From the NCBI RefSeq assembly GCF_003999975.1, contig NZ_RJAC01000002.1:496001-560000 (forward strand): 64,000 bases of DNA. The letters are read 5' to 3'. Positions within the stretch are counted from its first letter, which is position 1. Every line of letters begins with the position of its first letter. The DNA comes from Actinoplanes solisilvae. Lineage in GTDB: Bacteria > Actinomycetota > Actinomycetes > Mycobacteriales > Micromonosporaceae. Below the pieces are notes generated by a model, which saw only the letters and a program-made list of their open reading frames with translations, did no database searches and was not told the origin of the DNA. Shown piece after piece: positions 34,140-43,457 of this stretch. The translations under genes and the position numbers were made by a program.

Positions 34140-34181
34140 CTTTCCCCGCCCGGCCTCTTCGGCGGGGCCGGGCGGGGAAAG
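34140..34181 (+). terminator. Strong hairpin terminator after ahcY
   Basis: CTTTCCCCGCCCGGCC pairs perfectly with GGCCGGGCGGGGAAAG (16 bp) around a ten-base loop, immediately downstream of the ahcY stop. Confidence 0.8.
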
Positions 34182-34189
34182 ATGGTTTC

Positions 34190-35827
34190 GTGCACGTTGA
34201 GGAAACACTGCTCTTCGTTCTGGCCGCCGTCGCGCTGATCGTGGCCATGAGGTGGATCGCCGAGAAGACGGGGCTACCCGCCGCCGCGCTGCTGACGATC
34301 GCCGGCATCACCTATGCGCTGCTGCCGGGACCCAACCTTGAGCTCGAACCCGAGCTGATCCTGACGTACGTGATCCCGCCGCTGCTCTACAGCGCGGCGC
34401 TGGACTCCTCGCTGCTCGACATCCGGCGCCACGCCCGCACCGTCATCAGCCTGTCGGTGCTGCTGGTGCTGGCCACCGCACTGCTCATCGGCTATGGCAT
34501 CGACCTCTGGGTGGGCGGCGCGACCCTCGCGGCCGGCGTGGCCCTGGGCGCGGCCGTGGCCCCGCCCGACCCGGTCGCCGCGCTCGCCGTCGGCCGCCGG
34601 GCCGGCCTGCCCGGCAAGCTGATCACCCTGATCCAGGGCGAGGGCCTGCTCAACGACGCGACGGCGCTGACGATCCTGACCGTCGCGATCGCGGCGGCCG
34701 AGGGCGGCGGTTTCTCCGTACCGTCCGCGACCGCGCAGTTCTTCATCGCGGCGATCGGCGGGGTGATCGCCGGCGTGGTGGTGGCCTACGTCGTGCGCTA
34801 CCTGCGCCCGCTGCGCAAGGACCCGCTGACCGCGAACGCCATCTCGCTGGCCACACCCCTGGCCGCGTACGTCTTCGCCGAGTCGGTACACGTCTCCGGC
34901 GTGCTGGCCGTGGTGGTCGCCGGCCTGATCATCGGGCACGACTCGTCCCGGCACAGCGTGGCCGCGAGCCGCCTGCAGACCGGCGCGGTGTGGCGGCTGG
35001 TCGACTTCCTGCTCGAAGGCTTCGTCTTCCTGCTGATCGGCCAGCAGTTGCCGACCGTGGTCGACGAGCTCAGCAACTACAGCATGAGCACGATCCTCAC
35101 CGCCGTCGGCGTGACGGTCGGGGTGACGCTGGTGCTGCGCCCGGTCTGGCTCATCCTCACCCAGCTCCTCCCCCGCTCGCTGCACCTGCGACTCGGTGGC
35201 GAGGTCGAGGCCGACGCGTCCAGCGGCCCCCGCCGCGACCCCGAGAAGGCCCTCACCGGCCGCGAGGTCACGGCGCTGAGCTGGGCCGGCACCCGCGGCG
35301 TGATCAGCCTCGCGGCGATCTTCACGCTGCCCGCGTCGGTGCCGCACCGTGACCTGCTGCACTTCTGCGCCTTCGTGGTCGTGCTGGTGACCCTGCTCGG
35401 CCAGGGCCTGACCTTCGCGCCGCTGGTGCGCTGGCTCGGGCTGCGCGCCAACAAGACCGACGAGGCCCGCGAACGCAACGAGGCCCGCTCGGCGTCGGTG
35501 CAGGCGGCCATCGACCGGCTCGACGACATCCGGGACGAGAAGCACGACAACGTCGAGGACCAGGCCATCGAAAGCATGCGCAGGCAGCTCGAGGTGCGGC
35601 TCGAACGCTACCGCCGCCGCCTCGACCTGCTCGAGAAGGCCGACTCGGACGAGATCCCCACGTCCCCGCAGTACGAGGCCGCGCTCATGGTGCGCCGCAT
35701 GGTGATCGAGGCCCAGCGCGAGGAGCTGCTGCGCTGGCGCGACGCCGGCAACCTGAACGACGAGGGCCTGCGCACCCTGGAACGCGAACTCGACCACGAG
35801 GAACGCCTCCTGCCGGACCGCTCCTGA
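34190..35827 (+). CDS. CPA1-family Na+/H+ antiporter
   Basis: 545 residues from GTG 34190. About twelve membrane helices. The ion site signature is AAVAPPDPVAALAVGRRAGLPGKLITLIQGEGLLNDATAL: the aspartate in the NDAT helix is the likely exchange residue. WAGTRGVISLAAIFTLP is also diagnostic for CPA1. The last 110 residues form a charged cytoplasmic tail with coiled-coil character (RRQLEVRLERYRRRLDLLEKAD). The gene starts nine bases after the ahcY terminator and probably has its own promoter within or past it. Role: sodium and pH homeostasis. Confidence 0.93.
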   Translation: MHVEETLLFVLAAVALIVAMRWIAEKTGLPAAALLTIAGITYALLPGPNLELEPELILTYVIPPLLYSAALDSSLLDIRRHARTVISLSVLLVLATALLIGYGIDLWVGGATLAAGVALGAAVAPPDPVAALAVGRRAGLPGKLITLIQGEGLLNDATALTILTVAIAAAEGGGFSVPSATAQFFIAAIGGVIAGVVVAYVVRYLRPLRKDPLTANAISLATPLAAYVFAESVHVSGVLAVVVAGLIIGHDSSRHSVAASRLQTGAVWRLVDFLLEGFVFLLIGQQLPTVVDELSNYSMSTILTAVGVTVGVTLVLRPVWLILTQLLPRSLHLRLGGEVEADASSGPRRDPEKALTGREVTALSWAGTRGVISLAAIFTLPASVPHRDLLHFCAFVVVLVTLLGQGLTFAPLVRWLGLRANKTDEARERNEARSASVQAAIDRLDDIRDEKHDNVEDQAIESMRRQLEVRLERYRRRLDLLEKADSDEIPTSPQYEAALMVRRMVIEAQREELLRWRDAGNLNDEGLRTLERELDHEERLLPDRS

Positions 35828-35884
35828 CACAACTCTTACAAACGGCGAGCACTCCTCTGACCCGCGACCGGAACTCTGAGCGCC

Positions 35885-36583
35885 ATGAGACGAACCCTCG
35901 CTTCCCTCGCGCTCACCGGCTTCCTCCTCGCGGGCGGGGCGTGCGCCGCCCAGCCGGGCCCCTCGGTCGCGGCCGTCGACGCCCTGCTCGTCTCGGCCGA
36001 CCAGCAGATCGGCGAGAACACCGACCCCGCCGACCTGGCCGACGACCTGCGCACCGACCCGCCGGCCAAGGACGTGAACGCCGAGGGCACGACCTCTCAG
36101 GAGACCGCGGCGACGGCCAAGCGCCCCGCGAAATCCGTGGCCGAGCGGGTTGACCGCCGCCTGACGGCCTTGAAGCGCTTCGACGCCGCCGTCGACAAGG
36201 CCAAGCACCTCCAGCCCGCCCACCGCGACACCCTGAAGAAGCTGATCGCCGACCAGACCACCGGCCTGACCGCCCTGCGCGACAAGACCGGCAAGGACAC
36301 GGCCCGCAGCATCGTCGTCGACTACCGAGTCTTCGTCCTGACCGCCCCCAAGGTGCGCCTGGCCGCGGCCATCGACACCGAACTGGCCGCCGTAGCCAAA
36401 CTCCGCGACCGCAAGAACATCGACCAGGCCAAACTCGACGCCGTCGAGAAGTCCCTGACCGGCCAGGTCGACACCCTGCTGGCCCTGAAGCCCGGCCCCG
36501 ATGCCAAGGCCCTGCGCGCCTCACTCGAACCGATCCGCACCGCCGCGAAGGAAGCCCGCACCACGCTCAAGTCCCTGCGCTGA
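35885..36583 (+). CDS. Secreted helical hypothetical protein
   Basis: 232 residues. Signal peptide MRRTLASLALTGFLLAGGACAAQ; a cysteine is present but the preceding residues do not form a clean lipobox, so cleavage after CAA is also possible. The mature part is helical and Lys/Asp/Ala-rich (KSVAERVDRRLTALKRFDAAVDKAKHL, AHRDTLKKLIADQTTGLTALRDK). No domain recognised. Its codon use is typical. It may be envelope-associated. Confidence 0.7.
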   Translation: MRRTLASLALTGFLLAGGACAAQPGPSVAAVDALLVSADQQIGENTDPADLADDLRTDPPAKDVNAEGTTSQETAATAKRPAKSVAERVDRRLTALKRFDAAVDKAKHLQPAHRDTLKKLIADQTTGLTALRDKTGKDTARSIVVDYRVFVLTAPKVRLAAAIDTELAAVAKLRDRKNIDQAKLDAVEKSLTGQVDTLLALKPGPDAKALRASLEPIRTAAKEARTTLKSLR

Positions 36584-36649
36584 ACCTTCCGAGCCGGCGC
36601 TGAGCGAGCCCGCACCACCTTCGGATCCCAGCACTGACGCTTTTCCGAC

Positions 36650-36716
36650 CTGTGGACAACCTCTCCCACCCACCCGGCCCGGCGTAGATTCGCACCTCTC
36701 TCCCGGGTGGGTGGGC
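36650..36716. repeat. DnaA-box plus CTCCCGGGTGGGTGGGC composite element, copy 2
   Basis: CTGTGGACAAC (36650-36660, rc contains TTGTCCACA) followed 39 bases later by CTCCCGGGTGGGTGGGC (36700-36716). A perfect 13-bp inverted repeat CCCACCCACCCGG/CCGGGTGGGTGGG (36665-36677, 36703-36715) lies within. Copy 1, at 21200-21267, has the same spacing; a third G-rich motif copy is at 41775-41789 (minus strand). Confidence 0.7.
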
Positions 36717-36844
36717 AGGCTAGCGGTAGGCGCTGGTTGCCCCCATTTGTGTTCCTGGGCCTGTCCCGAGCCGCTCGGCGCCACTGACTGTCGAATCCCG
36801 GGGCCACGCGCGGCCGGCCCAGCGATCGATGCCATGCTGCGCGC

Positions 36845-37216
36845 GTGGTGAGCGTGTCGATCGATTCGGACGGGGATGACCCCGCCGTCGTCGTGGTGAT
36901 GCTGTCGGCGCCGTCCTGGGAGTTCCATTTCTGGGCTCATCTGAGCGAGCTCGCCCGGCTGAGGTCGATCCGTGAGGCTGACTGGTCCGCGCGTCGGTCG
37001 CTGCAGATCGGCGACGCCCGCGGAATGCCGGTCCACTGGTGCATCAACAAGGACAACAACACGGTGTCCGCCCTGATCGGCCCGGACGACGAGATGTGGC
37101 ACATCTCCTTCGGAATGCCGGTCGACACGATCGATCGACTCGCCGCCGCGGCAGTGGACCTTCTTCCCCCACCAGACCCGCCCACCCCTCACCCGGGACA
37201 GCGCGAAATCTTCTGA
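36845..37216 (+). CDS. Small hypothetical protein
   Basis: 123 residues from GTG 36845; GTG 36848 is equivalent. Acidic N-terminus, then VVVVMLSAPSWEFHFWAHLSELARLRSI, GMPVHWCINKDNNTVSALIGPDDEMWHISFGMP and a Pro-rich tail. Soluble, with an alpha/beta pattern. No family recognised. It lies alone in a repeat-rich region between the composite element and a methyltransferase pseudogene. Confidence 0.6.
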   Translation: MVSVSIDSDGDDPAVVVVMLSAPSWEFHFWAHLSELARLRSIREADWSARRSLQIGDARGMPVHWCINKDNNTVSALIGPDDEMWHISFGMPVDTIDRLAAAAVDLLPPPDPPTPHPGQREIF

Positions 37217-37362
37217 ACGAACCGCGGCGAATCACGGAGACCCGAAGCTGGGCAGCCGGGCCACAATTCGATCGGGCCGCGATCAACCCCCGGGTGGCCG
37301 CAGCGGCGCCTTCCGGATCTCGGCATGCTGGGCGATAACTCTGAACAGCGCCGACACGCGCC

Positions 37363-38041
37363 GTGCCGGAGCGGGTCTACAACCTCGCCACCTGGCGTGC
37401 GGCGATCAGCAGGTACTTCGACCCCCACCCCGGTGCGCGCCTGCTCGATCTTGGATGCGGCACCGGAAGTTGGTCGAGGGCGTTCAGCGCCTGGTGGCCC
37501 GATGTAGACGTCTTGGCGTGGAGCCCTCTGTCGCGATGCGCGAACGTGCCGTGTTCCGGCGGTTCTGCCGGGAACCGCCGAGGACATCCCTTTCACGGAC
37601 GCGAGCCTTGACGGAGTCTGGCTGTCCACCGTCATTCACCACGTTGCCGACCTGGAGGCAGCCGCTCGGGAGATCCGGCGGGTGCTGAAACCGGGTGCAC
37701 CTCTGCTGATCCGGTCGGCGTTCGCGGGGCGGCAGGAAGCGATCAGCCTGTTCCGCTGGTTTCCGGAGGCGGTTGCGGTGCTCGACAGCTATCCGAGCAT
37801 CGCCGGCGTCGAGGCCGCATTCGCCACGGCGGGGTTCGCGACCGCGGGCTGCGAACCCGTTTCGCAGGTGTCCGCCCCGTCGGTGGCCGCGGCCGCCAGC
37901 CAGCTGCGGCGGGAGGCGCACATCCCGCTGCAGCTGATCAGCGACGAGGCGTATGCGGCAGGGGTAGCGCGGCTGGCTGAGGCCGCACGCGCACAGGGCG
38001 GGCCGGTCGTCGATGCTCTGGACCTGCTGGTCCTGCGCTGA
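37363..38041 (+). pseudogene. Class I SAM methyltransferase, two frameshifts
   Basis: Starts GTG 37363 with MPERVYNLATWRAAISRYFDP...ARLLDLGCGTGSWSRAF (SAM-binding motif I). After VDVL near 37512 the homologous reading moves to another frame (VEPSVAMRERAV). It moves again near 37560 (LPGTAEDIPFTDASLDGVWLSTVIHHVADLEAAAREIRRVLKPGAPLLI), then runs intact to the stop at 38041. Two frame changes make it non-functional as read. Its last 160 bp are duplicated in inverse orientation at 41529-41688. Confidence 0.75.
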
Positions 38042-38201
38042 TGGCGTGGGGACTCGCGAACAGTGTCGACAGGTCTCTCGGGCGCAACCACTCACGCAGG
38101 TCGCCGTGGTGGGGTGAGCGTTCTGGGCGCGCCGGCGCCCTGCTCGGCCCGCCGCGGCCCTCGGCGGGAGCGACGGTCTGCACCCACCACCCCGCTACGA
38201 C
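37883..38201. repeat. Left arm of a large inverted duplication
   Basis: Two blocks pair with the right arm at 41346-41688. 37883-38042 holds the methyltransferase 3' end, with about four mismatches in 160. 38078-38201 is non-coding, with roughly ten differences. A divergent 35-base stretch separates the blocks. The TetR/ABC cassette lies between the two arms. Confidence 0.85.
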
Positions 38202-38220
38202 ATCGACCTTGATCTAAAAA

Positions 38221-38249
38221 TTGACACTCCGGCTACACGCTTGTGTAGT
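38221..38249 (+). promoter_or_regulatory. Promoter and operator of the TetR/ABC operon
   Basis: -35 TTGACA (38221-38226), 17-base spacer, -10 TGTAGT (38244-38249). A perfect inverted repeat CTACAC-GCTT-GTGTAG (38233-38248) fills the spacer and overlaps the -10, a likely TetR site. The start codon GTG is at 38261, so the leader is very short or absent. Confidence 0.65.
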
Positions 38250-38260
38250 AGGCTGCACGC

Positions 38261-38872
38261 GTGAGTAGCGATCTGACGGCTCGTGCGCGCATTCGGGATG
38301 CGGCGATCAAGCTGTTTGCTGAGCGTGGCGTTGATGGCGCCACTGTCCGTGACATCGCGCAGGAGGCCGGCGTCTCGTCGGGGCTGTTACGTCACCACTT
38401 CGGGTCCAAGGAGGGCCTGCGGGACGCGTGTGACGAGTGGGCGTTGAGTGAGCTGACGAAGATCAGCGGGCGGTTCACCGACTTCCGCACGCTCGACGGC
38501 CTCACCCCTCGCGTCATGTTGCTGCAGCGATACCTGATCCGCTCCACGATGGACGGCTCGCCGACCGGTGCCGCCATCTTCGACCGCATGCTCGAATACG
38601 GCGAGCAGTGGCTGGCCACCACCGATCTCAAGGTCGCCGACCCGCGCGCGTTCGTGGCTGTGCTGAGCGTGATGAAAATGTCGATGTTCACGATGCGTGA
38701 TCTGATGTCGCGGGCTCTGGGTGCTGATGTCACCGAGCCGGCCGCGTGGGCCCGCATGCTCCAGGCGTCTCTTGATCTCTTCTCGCAACCCCTCATCACC
38801 CCGGAGCAGGCCCTGCAGGCGCGGGCTGCTCTTGATCGACTCGCCGCCGAGGCGGGAGAGGACGCGTCATGA
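38261..38872 (+). CDS. TetR-family transcriptional regulator
   Basis: 203 residues. The N-terminal helix-turn-helix is [54 protein letters not shown]. The C-terminal ligand domain is all helical and unspecific in sequence. It overlaps the ABC ATPase start (ATGA), so all three genes are translated together; it should repress the operon until an effector, probably an ABC substrate, binds. A matching palindrome sits in the promoter. Confidence 0.92.
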   Translation: MSSDLTARARIRDAAIKLFAERGVDGATVRDIAQEAGVSSGLLRHHFGSKEGLRDACDEWALSELTKISGRFTDFRTLDGLTPRVMLLQRYLIRSTMDGSPTGAAIFDRMLEYGEQWLATTDLKVADPRAFVAVLSVMKMSMFTMRDLMSRALGADVTEPAAWARMLQASLDLFSQPLITPEQALQARAALDRLAAEAGEDAS

Positions 38873-39762
38873 CCGAGGCCATCGATGCCACCGGGCTCGT
38901 CAAACGGTTCGGCAAGGTCACCGCCCTGGACGGGCTCGAGCTGCACGTCGAGACCGGCGAGGTGCACGGGTTTCTCGGGCCGAACGGGGCCGGCAAGACG
39001 ACGACGATCCGCATCCTGCTCGGGCTGATGCGCAGCCACCGCGGCAGCGTGCGGCTGCTCGGCGGCGACCCGTGGGCCGAGGCGACCGCGCTGCACCGGC
39101 GGCTCGCCTACGTGCCGGGCGACGTGACGCTGTGGCCGAACCTGACCGGCGGCGAGGTGATCGACCTGCTCGGGCGGCTGCGCGGCGGTCTCGACCCGAA
39201 GCGCAAGGCCGAGCTGCTGGATCGGTTCGAGCTCGACCCGCGCAAGAAGGGCCGCACCTATTCGAAGGGCAACCGGCAGAAGGTCGCGCTGATCGCCGCG
39301 CTGTCGTCCGATGTGGAGCTGTTGATTCTCGACGAGCCGACCTCGGGTCTCGATCCGCTGATGGAAGAGGTGTTCCGCGAGGTCATCGGCGAGGAGAAGC
39401 GCCGCGGCGACCGTACCGTGCTGTTGTCGAGCCACATCCTGGCCGAGGTCGAGGCCCTGTGCGACCGGCTCACGATCATCCGGGAGGGGCGTACGGTCGA
39501 GACGGGCACGCTCGCCGACATGCGCCACCTGACCCGCACGACCATTCAGGCCGAGCTGTCCGGGCCGCCCGACGGGCTGGCGACGCTCGCCGGCGTGCAC
39601 GACTTCCAGCTCGACCACGACCGGGTGCGCTTCGACGTCGACACCGACGCGCTCGAACCCGCCCTGCGCAAGCTCGTGACGGTCGGGGTGCGCAGCCTGG
39701 TCAGCCAGCCTCCGTCGCTCGAGGAGCTGTTCCTGCGGCAGTACCAGAAGGACGAGCGATGA
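38869..39762 (+). CDS. ABC exporter ATP-binding protein
   Basis: 297 residues. Walker [13 protein letters not shown] (near residue 40), a Q-loop region, signature [15 protein letters not shown] (SKGN in place of SGGQ), Walker [14 protein letters not shown] and the switch histidine in LLSSHIL. The C-terminal extension (about 220-297) is typical of drug-exporter ATPases. Its stop overlaps the permease start (ATGA). It drives export by the next protein. Confidence 0.92.
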   Translation: MTEAIDATGLVKRFGKVTALDGLELHVETGEVHGFLGPNGAGKTTTIRILLGLMRSHRGSVRLLGGDPWAEATALHRRLAYVPGDVTLWPNLTGGEVIDLLGRLRGGLDPKRKAELLDRFELDPRKKGRTYSKGNRQKVALIAALSSDVELLILDEPTSGLDPLMEEVFREVIGEEKRRGDRTVLLSSHILAEVEALCDRLTIIREGRTVETGTLADMRHLTRTTIQAELSGPPDGLATLAGVHDFQLDHDRVRFDVDTDALEPALRKLVTVGVRSLVSQPPSLEELFLRQYQKDER

Positions 39763-41336
39763 CCGGCGTCGGCAGTCTGGTCCGGCTGATCCTCCGCCGC
39801 GACCGCGTGATCCTGCCCCTGTGGGCGGTGCTGCTCGGGCTGGTTCCGGCGGGCTATGTGGCGTCGTTCGAGGGGCTCTTCCCGACCGTCGCCGAGCGGC
39901 TCGACTACGCCCGCGTCAGCGCCACCAACGCCGGTTTTGTCACGCTCTACGGTCCGCTGGAGGGCTCGTCCCTCGGCGAGCTGGTGGCCTGGCGGGCAGG
40001 TTTCCTTCCCGTTCTGGTCGCGCTGTGTGCCGTGCTCACGGTCGTGCGGCACACGCGCGCCGATGAGGAGTCCGGCCGCACCGAGCTGGTCGGCGCGGCC
40101 GCGGTCGGGCGTCACGCCCAGCTCGCCGCCGCTCTTCTGACGACGGCTGGGGCGAGCCTCGTGCTCGGGGCCGTGCTGACCGCCGCGATGGTCGGGCAGG
40201 GAATGCCGGTCGAGGGTTCGCTGGCCTTCGGCGCCGAGATGGCCCTGACCGGCTGGGCGTTCGCGGGCGTCGGCGCGATCGCGGCCCAGCTCACCAGCAG
40301 TGCCCGCAGCGCCCGCTCGATCGGCCTGCTCGCGCTCGGCGTGGCTTTCGTGCTGCGCGTCGGCGGCGACACCTCGGCCCTCAGCGACGGCGCGCTCTCG
40401 TGGCTGAGCTGGCTCTCCCCGATCGGATGGGTGCAGCACCTCTTCCCGTACGGCGCCAACAACTGGTGGCCCGCGGTCCTCGCGATCGTGTTCTCAGCCG
40501 GGACTTCCGCTGTGGCCGCCGTGCTGCTGACCCGCCGCGACTTCGGCGCCGGCCTGCTCCCCGCACGGCTCGGCCCGGCCTCCGCGTCCGCCGGGCTCAG
40601 CACCCCGTTCGCGCTGGCCTGGCGACTGCACCGCGGCCTGCTGCTCGGCTGGACGATCGGCTTCGCCCTGCTCGGTCTCATCTTCGGTGGCGTCGGCGGC
40701 AGCGTCCTCGACATCGCCTCGGAGAACCAGGGCCTGAGCGACATCTTCGCCCGCCTCGGCGGCTCCGAGGCCCTTGTGGACAGCTACTTCGCCGGCACCG
40801 CGGGCATCCTCGGCCTGATCGCCGCCTGCTACGCCGTCCAGGCCACGCTGCGCCTGCGCGACGAGGAACAATCCGGCCACGCCGAAGCAGTCTTGACCAC
40901 GGCCGTCTCCCGCTACACGTGGGCCGGCACCCACCTGCTCTTCGCCCTGCTGGGCCCGGCCGTGGTTCTCGCCGCCGCGGGCCTGGCCACCGGACTGGCT
41001 TATCCACAGGGCGATCTGGGCACGATTCTGGCCGGTACGCTCGTGCAACTACCGGCGGTGTGGGTGCTGGCCGCCCTCGCCGTGCTGGCGTTCGGTCTGC
41101 TGCCGCGCCTGTCCGCGGTGGCCTGGGCCGCGCCCGCCCTGTGCCTGCTGATCCTGCTCGTCGGCCAGACCCTCCAACTCGACCAGTGGATCCTCGACCT
41201 CTCCCCGTTCACCCACGTCCCCCACCTGCCCGGTGGCGACATCTCGGCCACCCCGCTGGTGACGCTGACCGTGGTGGCCGCGGCGCTGACCGCAGCGGGA
41301 ATCGCAGGCCTGCGCCGACGCAACATCCCCGATTAA
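39759..41336 (+). CDS. ABC exporter permease
   Basis: 525 residues with about twelve hydrophobic helices, starting [43 protein letters not shown]. The internal repeat (two related halves, each with an RRDR/RLHR start and an [10 protein letters not shown] or [15 protein letters not shown] loop) indicates a fused pair of transmembrane domains of the polyketide-antibiotic/ABC-2 exporter type. Operon: TetR-ATPase-permease, enclosed by an inverted duplication. Probable multidrug or antibiotic export. Confidence 0.9.
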   Translation: MTGVGSLVRLILRRDRVILPLWAVLLGLVPAGYVASFEGLFPTVAERLDYARVSATNAGFVTLYGPLEGSSLGELVAWRAGFLPVLVALCAVLTVVRHTRADEESGRTELVGAAAVGRHAQLAAALLTTAGASLVLGAVLTAAMVGQGMPVEGSLAFGAEMALTGWAFAGVGAIAAQLTSSARSARSIGLLALGVAFVLRVGGDTSALSDGALSWLSWLSPIGWVQHLFPYGANNWWPAVLAIVFSAGTSAVAAVLLTRRDFGAGLLPARLGPASASAGLSTPFALAWRLHRGLLLGWTIGFALLGLIFGGVGGSVLDIASENQGLSDIFARLGGSEALVDSYFAGTAGILGLIAACYAVQATLRLRDEEQSGHAEAVLTTAVSRYTWAGTHLLFALLGPAVVLAAAGLATGLAYPQGDLGTILAGTLVQLPAVWVLAALAVLAFGLLPRLSAVAWAAPALCLLILLVGQTLQLDQWILDLSPFTHVPHLPGGDISATPLVTLTVVAAALTAAGIAGLRRRNIPD

Positions 41337-41345
41337 GAGCAAGAC

Positions 41346-41688
41346 GTCGCAGCGGGGTGGGTGGTTACCGACCGTCGCTCCCGCCGAGGGCCGCGGCGGG
41401 GTGAGCAGGGCGCTGGCGCGCCCAAACCACTCACCCCACCACGGCGACCTGCGTGAGTGGTTGCGCCCGAAAGACCAGCCGGCGGGGCGTTCGCGAGCCG
41501 TCTCGCCGACGCTGGCACAGCGGATCAGATCACCGCAACACCAGCAGGTCCAGAGCATCGACGACCGGCCCGCCCTGTGCGCGTGCGGCCTCAGCCAGCC
41601 GCGCTACCCCTGCCGCATACGCCTCGTCGCTGATCAGCTGCAGCGGGATGTGCGCCTCCCGCCGCAGCTGGCTGGCGGCTGCGGCCAC
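41346..41688. repeat. Right arm of the inverted duplication, with methyltransferase 3' fragment
   Basis: Minus-strand copy of the left arm. 41529-41688 encodes VAAAASQLRREAHIPLQLIS...DLLVLR and a stop, identical in protein to the end of the pseudogene at 37363-38041. 41346-41470 matches the non-coding block. The unpaired middle is about 24 bases longer than in the left arm. This fills the gap between the ABC permease and the truncated GNAT; no intact gene lies here. Confidence 0.85.
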
Positions 41689-41706
41689 ACCCAGCCATCC
41701 GAGCGG

Positions 41707-42117
41707 CTAGCAAGACAAACTGCACCGGTTCATATGGGCAGCGGCACGGATCCGGAAGCTACGTCCCCCAGCTTGCCCACCCACCCGGAAGAGCAGGGCG
41801 ACACAACCTCGCGCCGGAGGGGTAAGACGGGTGGCTTGGGCCGTAAGAACAGGGTTGATGTTGACGTCGCCGGGTTTCAGGCCATCCATGACGTCCGGGT
41901 CGCAGTCGACGTTTCCGGCGAGGCGATCACCGGCGCACACGCCGAATCCTCGCTTGCCGCGCTCAGCGCGAGCGTTGTCGGCCAGGCTGTCGAAGTGGGC
42001 GGCCGTCGCCTCGGCGGAGCCGCAGGCGCTGGTCAGCCAACGAACGGTCTGCTCATCCTTGCCGGCGATGTGCGCCGCGACATCAACGTCCGTCAGAGCT
42101 CGCAGCGTGATCCTCAT
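41707..42117 (-). pseudogene. Truncated GNAT acetyltransferase
   Basis: From ATG 42117 the product begins MRITLRALTDVDVAAHIAGKDEQTVRWL and continues as a GNAT N-terminal half up to about GDVNI (near 41860). It then runs into unrelated sequence containing the GGGTGGGTGGGC motif (rc at 41775-41789). The acetyl-CoA loop is missing. It sits directly beside the right arm of the inverted duplication, which suggests a rearrangement breakpoint. Confidence 0.6.
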
Positions 42118-42195
42118 GCGGTGACCATAGGGAACCGCTCGCAGCGCCCGACAGTCGTCATGCAACCTCGCGGTGGTATCAGGCCAGCATGTCGC

Positions 42196-42444
42196 TCATC
42201 GAAAATGCGTAGATATCCAGGCTTCGACATCCTCGGTCAGCCAGATCCGGCCCGAGTCGAGATCAGCTACGGGTTCCGGGAAGGAGGCGTCCAGGCTGAG
42301 GCTGCCGAACTCCCCCGTCGTGACGCCGAGTCGGGCTCGCACCTCGACTACGCCCATCAGGCTGATCTCGCCCGGTTCCTCGATTTCGGGCTCGCCGTCA
42401 GCATCACGAGCGAGCTTCGATCCGCTTTGCGTCATGTCGTCCAT
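42196..42444 (-). CDS. AlpA-like DNA-binding protein
   Basis: 82 residues from ATG 42444 (ATG 42435 possible). An acidic N-terminus is followed by a winged-helix-like LMGVVEVRARLGVTTGEF, a FPEPVADLDSGRIWLTEDVEAWI segment and a short end. The FPEP...W..EDVEAWI pattern is shared with the divergent gene at 42525. Such small proteins act as excisionases or local regulators. A palindrome lies between the pair. Confidence 0.65.
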   Translation of the reverse strand: MDDMTQSGSKLARDADGEPEIEEPGEISLMGVVEVRARLGVTTGEFGSLSLDASFPEPVADLDSGRIWLTEDVEAWISTHFR

Positions 42445-42478
42445 CTTACGGATGCAGTTGTCATACGTAACCTCTGGA

Positions 42479-42495
42479 GGCACACTGCGTGTGCC
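42479..42495. promoter_or_regulatory. Inverted repeat between divergent AlpA-like genes
   Basis: GGCACAC-TGC-GTGTGCC, perfect seven-base arms, in the 80-base gap between the two divergent starts. A plausible operator for one or both products. Confidence 0.5.
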
Positions 42496-42524
42496 AATTC
42501 CGGGGCGTCATAACGTCTGTAGTT

Positions 42525-42728
42525 GTGGGACTCAAAGGGCGCCTCTTCACGACCGGAGACATCGCTGTCCGGCTCGGCGGTGTCACCCGCCAGTACGCCG
42601 CGACCATCGCCGGACGGAAAGGCTTCCCCGAGCCTTTCGAGGACTGGGGACCGGGCCAGCTCAAGGTGTGGCGCGTCGAAGACGTCGAGGCGTGGATCAA
42701 GGCCAACCGCCCTGAGCTAGACGCTTAG
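42525..42728 (+). CDS. AlpA-like DNA-binding protein
   Basis: 67 residues from GTG 42525 with a TAACGT -10-like box just upstream, so possibly leaderless. MGLKGRLFTTGDIAVRLGGVTRQYAATIAGRKGFPEPFEDWGPGQLKVWRVEDVEAWIKANRP: the helix-turn-helix is at about 8-30 and the FPEP...W.VEDVEAWI part matches its divergent neighbour. Likely a transcriptional regulator or excisionase relic. The open frame from 42489 adds an unlikely N-terminus. Confidence 0.7.
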   Translation: MGLKGRLFTTGDIAVRLGGVTRQYAATIAGRKGFPEPFEDWGPGQLKVWRVEDVEAWIKANRPELDA

Positions 42729-42743
42729 AACAGCCGGGGCCGG

Positions 42744-43439
42744 CTATGGGCGGTCGGTATCGATGACGATGCCGAGGGCGCCGGCCAGGATGTAGGACAG
42801 CTCCAGTAGGTCGTCGGGGTGGACGATCGCGCCCTCCCAGTTGGTGATGCCACCGATGCCCTGCAGTTCGCAGTGCCGGAACCGGGTGCCGGCCATGGTG
42901 GCCTGGTGGAACTGCGCCCCGGACAGGTCGCAGTCGGTGAAGCTCGCACCGCGCAGATCGGCTTCGGTGAAGTCGGCGCCGGCCAGGTTGCAGTTCTGGA
43001 AAGTCACCGCCTCGAAGCGCGTGAAGCGCCAGTTCGTCAGGTCGGCCTTGCAGTCGGTGAATGCGACGTCGCTGAGCATCGCGCCGCTGGCCGCCAAGCC
43101 GGTCGCTCGGCAGCCCGACAGGCTGACCCGTTCGAGTCTTGCGTTCTCGGCCCGCACGTTGGACAGGTCGGAAGTCTCCACGACACAGTCGGTGAAGCGC
43201 ACGGTCTGCAGTTGTGCGCCCGCGAAACTCGTCTGGCGAAAGGCGCAGCGGTCGAACTCGACGCTTTCCGCCAGCGTGCCGCCCAGGTCGACGCCCTGAT
43301 AGCCAGCGGCCTCAACCGTCTGCTCGTGTTCGAGTTCGCACTGCACAACACTGGCCGGAGAGAGCGATTCCGGCAGTTTGGGCGCCAGCGGCGGACCCAT
43401 GCGCGGACGGCGGTTGGTCGCGGCTCGTCGGTTGATCAC
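42744..43439 (-). CDS. Pentapeptide-repeat protein
   Basis: 231 residues. From about residue 47 to 200 the sequence follows the A(D/N)LXX rhythm: GVDLGG, CAFRQTSFAGAQLQTVRFTDC, SDLSNVRAENARLERVSLSGC, CNLAGADFTEADLRGASFTDCDLSGAQF. This predicts a right-handed quadrilateral beta-helix. Some family members mimic DNA and protect gyrase; no such role is shown here. The C-terminal WEGAIVHPDDLLELSYILAGALGI end is common in this subfamily. Confidence 0.88.
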   Translation of the reverse strand: MINRRAATNRRPRMGPPLAPKLPESLSPASVVQCELEHEQTVEAAGYQGVDLGGTLAESVEFDRCAFRQTSFAGAQLQTVRFTDCVVETSDLSNVRAENARLERVSLSGCRATGLAASGAMLSDVAFTDCKADLTNWRFTRFEAVTFQNCNLAGADFTEADLRGASFTDCDLSGAQFHQATMAGTRFRHCELQGIGGITNWEGAIVHPDDLLELSYILAGALGIVIDTDRP

Positions 43440-43457
43440 CGGATTACCCTAGGCGGC

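Noticed and set aside
34274..36223. 649-residue minus-strand frame
   Set aside because: Antisense to the Na+/H+ antiporter, low-complexity His/Arg/Gly-rich, no signal or motif.
40999..41008. DnaA-box-like TTATCCACAG inside the ABC permease gene
   Set aside because: Single word inside coding sequence without the G-rich partner seen in the intergenic copies.
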